The translations under genes were made by a program, and so were the position numbers. Under the pieces are notes generated by a model, which did not search any database, was not told the DNA's origin, and saw only the letters and a program-made list of their open reading frames with translations. Of a DNA stretch of 64,000 bases, positions 31,800 through 43,700 are shown piece after piece. Every line of letters starts with the position of its first letter. Position 1 is the first letter of the stretch. This DNA comes from Eupeodes corollae (taxonomy: Eukaryota; Arthropoda; Insecta; Diptera; Syrphidae): positions 21,525,946 to 21,589,945 of the forward strand of contig NC_079148.1 of NCBI RefSeq assembly GCF_945859685.1, in the 5' to 3' direction.

Positions 31800-33944
31800 A
31801 TTAAATAGTAATTTAAAAAAGGAGCGATTTAATTTGATAAAGGTTCTTTCTGTCATTACCTTAATTCATAAAATACAACCAATCCCAGAATTTTGTTGAA
31901 TCACTCATTTTCTTATTCTTCATCTTTTAATAGTTCCATCTCAAGACTCATTCGGCTTTTATATTAATATTAGTTTAGTGCACTTCATTGTACAGTATAC
32001 TCGTAAAAATGTATCCTTTATTCAATTCTCAACTATCTAATTAAACCCTCACTATACACTCATTCGAAACATCTATAAGACTTCAAATTAAAAATAAAAA
32101 AGATAATTTTTAAAAGGAACCGCGCGTGTGTATAAAACTTTTTACCCACTTTGTAGTTTTTTTTTTTTCTTAATTTCTTTTTAAATCTCATTAAATACTG
32201 ATTAACACACACCTTAATGTTTCTGTGTGTTTCTGAATATGCCAAAGCCCAAGCCGATATGATGCCGGAGAAGAGTGTGTGCCAGTGCAGTGCAAATATA
32301 ATGTACCTTCTTACCATTACCGGGTGCTTGGTGTATAAATTATATTTCGAAAAAAAAATATATAATTGCAAACCAAATTCAAGGTCTTCATCTCCTTCAT
32401 CACATTTTATTGATGCTTCTCTCTATAGAGCAGCGCTTTGATGCTGATGCTTGCTTCTGCTTCTGCTTCTACTGCTGCTGCTGCCTTAGCTTTAGATATT
32501 TCTGCTGCTGCAGCAAAGCACATCCGCAGCAATATAATAATTGTCTGTGTTTGGTTGATTAACGCAAATCACCGTCATCATCATCATCTACTCACCAAAC
32601 CCTCGCTAGCCCCGATTCAGCCAGCTTATACATAGTTCGGCTCGAATGGATATCTCGCAAAAGATTGTATAAGTTGAGGGTGATAAGGTGGAAAGTGGGG
32701 AGGTTGAATGTGGAGGACGGACGCAGTGAACATGGAGGCTGGTTTGCCAACAACAAATCAAACGAAATAATGATTTTTCAATTTGAAAAGAACGCGCGCA
32801 GATATCCGTCATTTCTAGTCGTCGCTCGTAGTCGCGCGTGAATTGTATGTGACTCTGACTGTTGGCTGAATGCTAAGTTTGCTGCCAGGCATATCTATCA
32901 AACTTTATCTAGATACAAATATACCTAAGTATATTTATATATTATTTCCCAAAGCTACGAAATGAAAATAAATACAAAAGTATCTAACTACTATCTGTAC
33001 TCTATAGGAAAAGTTATAATAGAGTTCATTGTGTGTGAATAGAGTAGAGTAGATACACATGGCTAGATAGACAAATAGACAGATGGATGAATGGATACAG
33101 TTGGACGTTTTGGAATCTCTAACCAACAAACAAAATAAAACAAAATTGAAATTGAAAAAAAAAATACGGACGCATTTATGTAACCGGCGACCGCATCTCA
33201 AGTGATTTTCACGCGCTTCGCGCACAGCAATCAAATGAAACGCGCATACTTTTTAAAAACTGTAACTATGACATTACAATTATGAGACAATGACGGAATG
33301 CATTTTTATGAATGGAAGTTTTTTCCATTAAATATTGCACTTCAAAAATTAAACTATCAATTGTCTTATGCCATCATGTAAATAGAAGTAAGATAATATG
33401 TTTAATGAACAATTGCATGAAGTCATTTAGAACGCAAGGTTATAGTTTATTACCGACCTGAATAAAGTATAACCTTCCAGGAAACAAAATATAACTTTAA
33501 AAGGGGATAACAAATCACCATCACCCTAACTCTTGGAGACAAAGCCAAGGTAGCTATTTGACCTAGTTTTTCAGTTATGAGTTAAATTACCACTGGTAGA
33601 CGCCTTTAGTAGTGTAGCGTCCGATATTTTAGCTCCTGCTTTATTTTGATGGAAGGATGCATTTCAAATTCCTTTATACTTCAGAAAAAGTTCTTTAATT
33701 TTTAACTCTAGCAAAAAGAAGTAGGGTGAAAGAGGACCAAACATTCTTTAAACGCGAAAAAGTTATGATTGTATAATTTGAATGCATCCTGAAAGCCATT
33801 TTCCGAAGAAGAACCGAGAACAGAGGAAGACACTTAGCCAATGCTTTCAAGAAGTAAATCTGTAAAAGCTGAGTTAAAATTATGGAGTTAAATGAAGTTC
33901 AGCTAAAACCCTAAATTACCCTGGGGAGATATCAAATGCCTTAA
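31800..33944. other. Non-coding stretch with CTG-rich and CG-rich patches
   Basis: A CTG/TTC-rich low-complexity patch lies at about 32430-32525. CG-bearing patches occur at about 32800-32850 and 33175-33245. Open frames are short and overlap on both strands. No gene is supported. Confidence 0.4.
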
Positions 33945-34248
33945 GCTCGTTTCGCACTACACGGTTTTGACCGTACGGAAAAAAACCGGATGGCATAAAC
34001 CGGATCAATGGCTAATTACACATTATACGATTTTAACCGTACGGTAGAACACGATCTATGCTGGGTTCCTGTGCTTAGTATTGTGGCTGATCGAACTCTG
34101 CCGCACGTATAAAATTGTATGATGTGAAAACATGCATTTCGTCATGTACGCCACTAAGCTTATCGTGCCAGTCCGGGCTCCGTATACTGTAGTGTCAGTA
34201 GAGGGTTGCTACACCGGCATTTTGCCGTGACCGTATAATATTAAAGAG

Positions 34249-34261
34249 TAAATGCTCTTCT
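34249..34261. repeat. SINE target-site duplication, left copy
   Basis: TAAATGCTCTTCT is repeated exactly at 34546-34558 and brackets the SINE at 34262-34545. Confidence 0.92.
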
Positions 34262-34545
34262 GTAGTACCCGTAGCATGATGGTAAGTGCGTTGAACTGTC
34301 ATGCCAGAGGTCTTGGGTTCGATCCCTGCCTATCCATCCATCTAAAGTCTTTTCACAGGTACTGCCTCTTGGGAGGAATTGACAAATTCTCCAAGAGTAA
34401 CTCTTGTCATGAAAAAGAGTTTTTTTATATTAGCCGTTTGGATTTGGCACATAAACTGTAGGTCCCCTCCATTCCTTACAACATTACTCGCACACAAGAA
34501 TGGTTGAGAGTTCTCAACGGACTGTTGCGCCACCCAATGTAATTT
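34262..34545 (+). mobile_element. Full-length tRNA-derived SINE (reference copy)
   Basis: This 284-bp element has a Pol III promoter: A-box-like TAGCATGATGG (34272-34282) and B box GGTTCGATCCC (34316-34326), 33 nt apart. A family-specific body follows, with CCAAGAGTAACTCTTGTCATG and TAGGTCCCCTCCATTCC. The 3' end is GGACTGTTGCGCCACCC (34519-34535) and a short A/T tail. A perfect 13-bp duplication gives exact boundaries. It lies inside the MITE at 33945-34630. Such elements are copied by the enzyme of a partner LINE. Confidence 0.92.
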
Positions 34546-34558
34546 TAAATGCTCTTCT
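34546..34558. repeat. SINE target-site duplication, right copy
   Basis: TAAATGCTCTTCT, identical to 34249-34261. Confidence 0.92.
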
Positions 34559-34734
34559 AAGCGCCTCTATCAAAATGTCACCGTTCGTTTTTTTTGCCGT
34601 ACGGTCAAAACCGCGAAGTGTGAAACGAGCCTAACCGTCAATGTATCGATAAGCCGCTTGAAAATTTTTAACACAAATGAGGTGTCACCAAGGCTGGTGC
34701 AACAAGTTTTCAAACGTGTAAAAATATAGAATAT

Positions 34735-35320
34735 GTGAAACGCTTACCGAAACCAAAACTTATGTCTCGTCAAAAGGGTCAAAATTTAGGGGCCTCAGAT
34801 GGTTGCCAACACGTTAGGCATAATAAACGAACCCGTGGCTTGATGGTTAGTACGTTGGACTGTCATGCCAGTGGTTTGGAATTCAATCCCTGGCTGTGCT
34901 ATCTAAAGTACTTTTCAGTTGCCAAATCCTCCAAGAGCATTTCTTGCCATGAAAAGTGATTTCTCAAATAAGCCCTTCGAATTCGGCTTGAAAAAATTGT
35001 AGGTCCACTCCATTCCTGAGAACAGTACTCGCACACAGGAATTGTTGACAGTTATAAGTCATTAGGCCCTAGTTCTCAACGGGCTGTTGAGTCACCTAAT
35101 TTAATTTAAACGAACCGAAAAGCAACATAGAAATGCTCGAAATTTAGATGGTGGTACGTTGATAGTTTGGGGTACCATAAGCTGCTGTTTCTATCAAAAT
35201 AAATTCCCAAAAATGTACGGATGAAATATTTGCTGCCGAATGTATCTCTTCACAAGGATAATGCTGCCATTTATGTTTCAAAACTGGAACCAGATTGAAA
35301 TTGCTTCAACAATTTTAATA
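34735..35320 (+). mobile_element. Tc1/mariner-type transposase relic, split by a SINE
   Basis: The outer parts 34735-34833 and 35117-35320 read GASDGCQHVRHNKRT (34789-34833), then, across the SINE, EKQHRNARNLDGGTLIVWGT (from 35117) and IS. This matches the Tc1 pattern of SDG-x-x-VRR followed by KHGGG-x-x-VWG-x-S. A later block LPNVSLHKDNAAIYVSK (about 35236-35286) matches the FQQDN-x-P-HTSK motif containing the second catalytic aspartate. Stops and internal deletions make it inactive. I could not identify the terminal inverted repeats, so the outer limits are approximate. Confidence 0.75.
34834..35106 (+). mobile_element. tRNA-derived SINE within Tc1/mariner relic
   Basis: This second near-full copy runs from CGTGGCTTGATGGTTAGTACG to GGGCTGTTGAGTCACC and an A/T tail. 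The B box is degraded (GGAATTCAATCCC). The 10-bp duplication TAAACGAACC lies at 34824-34833 and 35107-35116. Removing the SINE and one duplication copy restores the transposase reading frame, which confirms the insertion. Confidence 0.88.
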
Positions 35321-35879
35321 CAAAACATTTTTAAAAATAGACCTTAACAGTGAGCCAAAATTAATATGTGTAATATAAAATCTTTAAAATTTTCAATACC
35401 ACGACAAGCACCAAAAAGTGAACGCCTTTTTAAAAACTTTAAATTTTAATAAGAATTGAATTTAAAAATTGACCTGAACATTAATTCGTTCGGAAAAAAA
35501 TAAAGTAAAGTCTTATTTTCCGTATTTTTGTTTTTCCTTATAGGTTTGGTTGTTAAGATATTAAAAGTAAATTTAGTTTGTTAAAATTCAATAATAAATG
35601 ACAAAAAATGTAAAGTCCTTATCATTATTTCGTATTGTATTTTACAAGATTGGCAAGAGAACCACATAGAATCTTATGACAACTATCAAAACATATTTAA
35701 AAAGCTCATTGAGATATTACTGAAATAGTCCAAGTCTTCTTCACCAAAAATTCAGATTTTTCTAATTTTTTCTCGAAGTAATGTCATTTTTTGGCTATCG
35801 GGCTTTTGTCAATTATTTCTGTTATAACTTTACTGCCTTACCACCAGCAACACCGAAAATTAAATTTCCTTATAAATTT

Positions 35880-36190
35880 ATAATTCACTTTATAGGAGAG
35901 CCTTATAGTTATAATACTTTTCCATAGCTTTTCGGAGTTGATTTGACTTTCAAAAATATTGGGCTGTATTTTTCAACTTTTGTAACAGATTTATCAAACA
36001 CCAATATTGCATTATCACCACTTAAGGCTACTATGAAAACGTTGATGTTTACTGGAATATCAATCGTATATAAAAGGTACAAGGTTGGCCCTAGGAAACT
36101 TCCTAGTGGCACTTCGATTATTTTGATCGTGTCTTATTCAAAAAAGTCGATCGTTACTTATAGTTGCAATATTTCGTAATATTGTCTGGT
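35880..36190 (-). mobile_element. Decayed Jockey-like LINE RT fragment
   Basis: The minus-strand frame 36112-35909 reads PLGSFLGPTLYLLYTIDIPV (normally PQGSVLGPTLYLIYTADIP), then NVFIVALSGDNAILVFDKSV, the equivalent of the FADDTAIL core with one catalytic Asp changed to Gly. About 300 bp of the RT palm survive. It is distinct in sequence from the CR1-like relics but similar to the fragment at 9010-9640. Confidence 0.75.
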
Positions 36191-39100
36191 ATTGCATAGA
36201 ACTGCTAGTAATTTGAAGAAATACTTGGGAAGTTCCTGGTATTAGTCTCTTTTCTTTTATGTGGGTTCATTTTAAAATAGCTCGGTTTACAAGTGGATTT
36301 GAAAATATATGACCTGAAAAACCCTTAGGTTGTTATAAATCTGAATTACTCGAATCATAACAAAAGAAAATCCTTTATTTTAAGCATTTGTTTGATAATT
36401 TCGGTACTTTCATATTTGATCAACATATTTATTTAATATTGTAAATTAATATCAGTCACTAAAATATGTTTTTTTTCTTTCTTTCCAGGTGAGTCAAAAC
36501 TTCTAAGAAAACCTTATCAGTAAGTACAAAATATATTTTGAGCCTGAGTCTAAAAGTCTAAAGGTTTGAGTTGGAAAATATCAGTTCATCTTGACATTAC
36601 CGATACAAAATAAACTTTAACAAGACACAAATCAATTTTCCGTCCTTTAACCTAATTGAAACTGAAATTCCTATTTCTGGAATATTTTCACACGAAACTA
36701 CATACCCGTTTTTGGAATATTTTTTATCAAAATCTTGCTCTCTTAACACCAAGTTAGTAATTTTACAGCTTTGAGCTAAATAACTTAAATCACTCTTTAT
36801 TTGGTATTGTTTGCGTGTTGACAATTAGCCAATGCATGTAGGTTAGTTAAAACTCTTAACCTGAAGTAGGTGGTATACAAGTACCTTTGAAAGACATAGT
36901 CCTAATGGTTAGGCCTTAATTTGGTATATTGTGGTCGGTCTTGTATTCAATAACTAAACTCTACTTTCAAATTTTTCAGTCTCGCTAATTTAATTGAATT
37001 TGTCCACTCTTTTGCAAAGCTTCCATTCAATTAGGGATCATAAACTTTATATTTTTTTTGTTCGTACTTTTATTTGCCGCCTTTTAAATACCTGCACTAT
37101 ACATAGTATCTCAACACTTCCACCTCCTTTTGCATTCCATCTATATAAATATGTATGTAAGCATATAGAAAAATATCAACGTACATTATTTAAAACACAA
37201 TTGCTATGCTCCACCAGCATTGTTTCCCACGCCCACTTGCCAATTCATTTAATTCATATTCATACCCAATCAGGGAAAATAAAAGAATTTTTTTTTTCTG
37301 ACAACACAAGCAGTAACTACTCCAACAACAACAACAAATACAACAAAAACAACAACAAATAGCAAGAGTAACGAAAATATTGTTAAAATGGGAAAAACCA
37401 CTCACCGCTCAATTAATTATTATTTTCCAATGTTGTGGCAGTGAGTTGTTTGCGGGCCCCAACTCAACTACAGCAGCAGCGCAGAAATGAAATTTTGCCG
37501 CTAAGCTATATTATAGGTACAATATACCGCATAAGAACCAACACCCCAACATCACTTACATCCAACAACAACAGCAACAGCAATAGTGACTTCAAATTGT
37601 ATCCACAACACCATCCAAGAAGTACATTTGCAAATTTATGCAAAAAGCCCTCCTTTATAAACATTTTTTAGAATGTTGTATATGGCGAGTTCAAATTGTT
37701 TTTGTTGTAGTTTTTAGTGTTGTTGGTGGTGTTGTTAGTTGGTTATTTTGCCCACTTTACGCCATCAATTGTGTGAACGTTGCCCCTTCTAGCCCTGTTT
37801 TTCACTAACTTTCCTTATAGTCAAAATGATAAAGGTTGCCAATGAAGGTGATTTCGAAATGTCTAAAAACCCTTTAAAGGCAAAATTCCTTGAAGTTTTG
37901 ACAGTAGAAACATGAATTTACAGAAATAAGACCTTAAAGCACGAGTACTGATAAACAATACATATATATTTAAAAATGTATTAAAGCAAATGTGAAAAAA
38001 GAAGAATTCAGCTAGGACAAACAAGTTTACAAAAACTTGCAAGATCGTTTGCAGAGATTTTATCAAGCACCACTGCTTTTGAAAACCTTCAAGTGAGCTG
38101 AAATTTGTGGAATGCGTATAGCACTTATGTTTAATTGTGACGGATATAAGGCATTGGTTTCGTATTTTTTGTTCTCGAAAACATGTTTTTTTTGAGAAAG
38201 TTAAAAAATACGATTTTGTATAAGGTTATAATTGGGGTAATCGTCCTAAATACAGTATTAATGAAATCACTTAAGTCATAACACCATCTTATGCCTACAT
38301 AAAGCAAAAAGAGAACCTAATAGTGTTTTGTGTCAAAATCTTAAAAGAAGTTGCAGAGGCAAGTCTGTTTCCAAAAGACTTAGCATACTTCGAGGGATAT
38401 CATGTTTTTTAGAATACCTCATGTTTGGAATAATTTCTAACAATTATTTTTTAATTTTATTGATAAAAAAAAACGAATAGAAAATGTTTCACCTAAAAAT
38501 TAATTCTTTTGTAGAAGCAGAATAGTTAAAAAAAAAAGTTTTGAAGGGTATAAGTTACGAATACAGCTGTTTTTCACTTCAATGGAAATCAATTTTTATT
38601 GATGCAATTGTTTAAATTAATTTGATCATTATTGGAACTGAAAATGTTGAGTCTTTGTCAATTAACTAATAACGTCCGCATGATGTTCGATCTCGTCAAT
38701 AGTTAAAACCTTAATTCGACAAAATTAAGTGAGTTTCCAATAATCTCTGAGGCTACAATTTATTTCAAAGACAATTCTGTTAATTGAAAAACTTCCCCAG
38801 ACAGCCCATAAAATCAGCGTGATTTCGGTCAGTTCCATATTTGTTTTTGTAGGTCAGTTTGATTTTTAAGTATTCATGTTTCAAAAATTAAACCTTACAC
38901 TCCTTAACTATGAGATTGAACTCTACGTCCGAGTCTATATAGCCAGAGCTAGTGATGGTGTTACTTTGACTTGTTGTCTTGTTATTTTAATGAAATTTAT
39001 TTAAAATTCATCATATTCACCGATTTTTCTCAGATATCCACCATCACAATGTGAATGCAATGGTTCTGCTTGTGATGTTACTAACTATGTTATGTGAGGA

Positions 39101-40453
39101 AGGTGGGGTCTTTTCTATAGAGAGGTGATGTGATGGCTATGGTGATGGTGATGTTGATGGGAAAAAAAACCTGGATCCTATTCTGTGACCACTAAACTAT
39201 ACTGACAACAAACTATACGACAACTAAACGAAGACGAAGACTGCAATTGCTTGACTTGGATAACAGCAGCAAAACAAATGAATAGGTGAACAGTGCAAAA
39301 CTTGTTGCAAATTTGCATTTCTAATTGTTTAACCAGGAGAAGAACCAGCACCAGCACCAGTACCAATATCACAAGCAAGAGTGCAATATAAAGAAAGAAG
39401 GTTCCACTCTGCATTGCTACTGCTACCGCCACCAAAACGGTCTTCGTGGAGTTGGAATCTAAACTGCTGCTGAGCTGAAGATGCGATGACGATGATGATG
39501 GTGCAGAAAAGCTTGGGAGTTCCACATGATTCGACTGGCGCACAATCTGTTAACATGTGTTTTGTGATGTTTTGCAAGTGTAGCGTGTCATCTACCATCA
39601 TATTGAAGAAACACAAGGATGTAATATTGTAATTGTAACATAAAGTCGGGCCATTGTGCGTCTTGATGTATGTTGATGATTTTTATAGTCCCCGCTTATA
39701 GCTCTTGCCCCGCCCTTGATTTATCAAGACCTTCTAAGTCAGCCATATGGCTTATGACAGTTTCAATAAAGAAGGTTGCGTTTACTAAAAATGTCAACAT
39801 CATTTTTCGCAGAGGGTATAAAATAAATTGTTGCTGTTGCTGCTTATGTGATGATGATGTGTTTATATCCGGATAAGAGCTCAAGCTTGCGTGCATCACC
39901 CCTCGAACTAAGTATTTTCATAGAAACACAAATCAACCTTTATATGACGAGTTGCATTCAACTGTCATAACTTTTACATGCGGTTCGCATGATTACTTTT
40001 ATGCGATGATGATATACCTACCCTACCTTTCTTCATAAACTTTTATTTTGATTGTGCGTTGAATTGTTGTTATTGTTCATTTCAATTTTATATTAAAACG
40101 GTTCGGTGCGATATATCCTATATATAGTTAGGTACCTACTTATATATCTCCTCAAATGCACTCATGTTATGTGTGTGTAAGTCTTGAAGTGAAACGTCAT
40201 ATTTGTTGGTGACATGTCATGCGAATTGCCTTGGTTCGTTGCGCGTCAGTTATTATTATTGTTCACTTGTATTATTTATGTACCTAGATTATACTCGTGC
40301 AGCTACATTATGTGTCTTGGCTAACTGCAGGCTGAATTGAACATAAATGACCCTGACTGATGTGACGTATAAAATGGAGTTTGTTTTTGTAGTTCAGGAG
40401 CATAGGCATCTAACAAGTAAGGATGAAAGTTGAGGATTTGTATGAATTTAAGG
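36191..40453. other. Non-coding stretch with simple repeats
   Basis: No gene is supported. Low-complexity AAC/ACA repeats occur at about 37320-37360 and 37560-37590, and GTT repeats at about 37695-37740. Overlapping short frames at 39178-39616 derive from such repeats and show only low-complexity Ser or Val/Leu runs. The rest is AT-rich. Confidence 0.45.
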
Positions 40454-40466
40454 CTTTAAGATAGTA
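40454..40466. repeat. LINE target-site duplication, left copy
   Basis: CTTTAAGATAGTA is repeated at 40787-40799 and delimits the short LINE insertion. Confidence 0.9.
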
Positions 40467-40786
40467 GGTTAGGTTAGGTTAGGTTATAGTCCATAGCTGT
40501 CCAAGATGGAAACGGAAACACTTAGGCCAGTTTAATGGCCCATTGTGATACCACATGATTTTTGAGGGTTCCTCTTAAGCTCAATGGAACCAGCTTGAGT
40601 CCCTTACGAAACGTGAGTGGCTGATTATACTGACATAATTTAGATAGTTTAGATCGTTAAAAAAGAATTCTCCTAGGTAATTCTTGAGTTTTCGAGTTAG
40701 AGCAGGGCATGTGCAGAGAAGATGAAGAACCGTGTCTTCCTCTTCCTCGTCCTTACAGCTTCTGCAAAATTCATTTGAGAATACGA
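40467..40786 (-). mobile_element. 5'-truncated LINE 3' end with TTAGG-like tail
   Basis: On the minus strand the first residues are NEFCRSCKDEEEEDTVLHLL followed by CTCPALTRKL and NYLGEFFF, the Cys/His finger that ends ORF2 of RNase H-bearing insect LINEs. The frame then decays into stops and 3' UTR. The element ends in four GGTTA repeats (on the plus strand about 40467-40486, i.e. CCTAA units on the sense strand). A perfect 13-bp duplication proves a target-primed insertion of only 320 bp. The finger is the portion missing from the related relic at 46640-47975. Confidence 0.88.
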
Positions 40787-40799
40787 CTTTAAGATAGTA
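40787..40799. repeat. LINE target-site duplication, right copy
   Basis: CTTTAAGATAGTA, identical to 40454-40466. Confidence 0.9.
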
Positions 40800-43700
40800 T
40801 CTTTAATAATAAAATAGTAGCAGTATTATAAAAATGTACCGAGTTTTCTAGCTTATGTGTTCGGGTAAAAAAAATAGTGCTTACACTTGAACTTGGTCTA
40901 AGTCTCTAACTATGTTGAATTTATTGCAATCTTGTAACCGAATTGACAGTTTAAATTAGGGTTTTCAAACTTAATAAAAAGTCGTCTTTTCGTGTCTTTT
41001 CATTACTGTATTGAGCTTCCATTTTTGAATGATAAACCATACAAAAGTAGTTGCAATGTCCGTCAAAGACTGTCAGCAATAAGCAAAATAAATTTCTTTA
41101 ATATAAATGTTTCAAGAATACTTAAACTTCGGTGTTATCACAAGTCTTAACAAAGCCTGAATTTGTTAGAATTTTCGAACAATCTTGGCTATCGAACTTC
41201 ATTCTGTATCTCGCGGAACTGTTTTATCAGTTCCTTTTATGTTGCTTTTAATACTTGACAAAATTTAATAAAATTTCGTCTTCAGACTTATGAAGCCTTA
41301 TTAAACGGACATACGTGTTTTTTTCTTACCAATGATTATTAGATGAAGAGGTTCCTCCAATATTTTGATGAAACCGATTGCATTTTTGCATTTGCTCTTA
41401 TTTTTGGCACTTTTAACAATTGACCAAATCTACAATATTTTATGATAGTAGACATTTAAAGAGCTAAAAAAAGACATTATGGAGGACGAATCGGACAATC
41501 TTTCGCTTTTGGAAATTTGTTAATTTTATTGACGTTTCATTCATCTAGGAGATTTCTATGTCTTCTTATAAATATTGATTTGTCTAGATTGCATCATGCA
41601 ATTTATTTTTTCAAATTTAAAATGGTGATCACGGAGATGACGATAAGTTTATTGATCATCCTAGTATTCGGCGAAATGACCACAAACTACTAGTGAAGTA
41701 ATTGAGGCTTAAAATTGTAGAAGACAATCAACATTTTTCGCTTACAAAGTTATGTGTGTACTGCGTACATATCAAACATATAACTTCGGAAGAATTTGTC
41801 TACAGTAAAAGCTTTTTAGCATTTAGTAGATTTAATCATTTTCTTTAGAGTCAATCCGTCAGAAAATAGTTCTCAGAAATGTTTGAAATCTAAACTAAAC
41901 AAATGATGTTTTACGATTTTACTGTAGTGGAAATGTCAAACTGACATTTGATTAACTCAGTAATCTACGTTTTGGATTTTGTAATCGATTTGAGCTTATT
42001 GCATTTTTGATTTGTCATCTAGATGTAAGAAATACTACTTCTAGATTTCGTCTAAGAATCACCCAGGCCAGAAGCACTATAACATGATCACATTTTGAGA
42101 TGAAATCAAATTTTACAAAAGTGTATTCTATAAATAATTATTTTTAATGACTTTAAGTTCCATTTTACTTCTACAAGCTAGTTGAATAAACAGCACTTTG
42201 TCCTTTAATAACCCTCTTTAGTTCCGCTATGAAATATTTTGGAGATGATGTAACTATTCCTCAAACTTGAATATATTTTAACTTATTTATTTTAAACTTA
42301 CATGGGATTTACCAACTACCACAAATATTGTTAGCTCAAATAATAATCTCAAGATTAATTCATTCAATTTTTAATGTTGCCTCATTTAAAATTATTCGTT
42401 AGCTCTCACAGGCTTCTACGTTTCAAAACATAAGACCAAAATATTTTCTAGGCTGAAAAGATTGGGAGTTAAACCATAAACACGTATCACATGCATTCTA
42501 AACGAAAACGTGGATATAATGAAGTTTTGAAATCTCACTTTTTTGAATATCTAGTCCTCAAACCTAGACTGTACCTATGTCATTTGAAAAACTTTCCCCA
42601 AAACAACGCCCAATGTATTTTTGACACATTTTTTCTGCTCGTTTTAAGAAAAGGATTTTCAAGCATTTCAAAATCTCCCCAAAACTTTCTAAGAACACAG
42701 AATCAGAAATAAAAAAAATTAAAAAAATAAAGGAAATAATCAACACAGCGACGCATTCACAGCATACCTCTACGTGCTTAACCCGACAATCAATAATGCA
42801 TTGAACTTTTGTCGAGGCACGATTGCACTCTCATAGAAAGAATGTTTATTTTAAATTTTTATTTTCTCATAAAACGTATAAAAATGCAGTTCTAGATAGA
42901 AATGTTAAATTTAAAACAAAAAATGTAAATTTATACTTCTAGTGATGTATAATGATGACAGTTTGAATGTAAAAAATAAAAATAAATAATTTAATCGATC
43001 GTGTAAACCCATTAATTAGAATATATTATCGCTTTTTTAAATACTGTTTTTTTTTCTTATTATTTTTTATCACATTTTTACCCCGCAGTCATAGAAACAC
43101 ATTAAAAGACCTTGCACTTGAATTTTTATTCAAAAAGAAAATTAAAACAAAAAGTATCTAGATACAACTTAATAATGTATCTATGTATGTATTCATATCT
43201 ACAGCACCACAAACTAAACTACTATATGTAAACGTAGAGGAATGATTACGAAAGCTCTTTGTGTAGATAAGGTTTGTTGGTGAAGAAGCGAGAGAGGGAG
43301 ACAGAAAAAAAAGACAGAGAGAAGAAGAGTGTCACAGCTAGCTTAACGATCGTTCAAGTTCAAGATCGCCTTCATAGCGCTTGCAGAGCCCCAGAGACAG
43401 ACCGCTTCGGCATTATTAAGGCAAAAGCACTTCATGCATCCATCGCCCACTTTTCGTTTGTTCGGTTTGTTCGACATCGACGTTCACTCATCACCATTAT
43501 AGTGATTCTTACATAGGAGGACAGGAGTGGATGTCTGTGCGATGCGATGCGATGGGGATTCGTGGTTGGCAGTCAGCGATCGCTGCGGCGGCGATCGGTG
43601 ATAGTTGAACCGTGGGGTGGCACAGGGGGTAGTGTTGTTTTGCCAAGCGGATTACCTTGAGCTTGAAATGAAATTAAAAACCAAACGATCGCGGTGATTA

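Larger units (their letters stand above)
33945..34630. mobile_element. MITE with about 40-bp terminal inverted repeats, invaded by a SINE
   Basis: The left end, GCTCGTTTCGCACTACACGG then TTTTGACCGTACGG, is matched in inverse orientation at 34590-34630. Only four or so differences occur over about 40 bp. The ends lie next to TAA at 33942 and 34632, which could be a 3-bp duplication, though one extra base makes this uncertain. Without the SINE and one copy of its duplication the element would be about 390 bp. Its interior has no open frame. It is a non-autonomous DNA transposon of unknown superfamily. Confidence 0.75.

Noticed and set aside
39178..39616. Ser/Val/Leu-rich minus-strand ORFs of 95-121 aa
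   Set aside because: Composition comes from microsatellites; two frames overlap and neither has a recognisable domain.
40465..40490. Insect telomeric TTAGG array
   Set aside because: Only four units, inside a target-site-duplicated LINE insertion, so it is the element's tail and not a telomere remnant.
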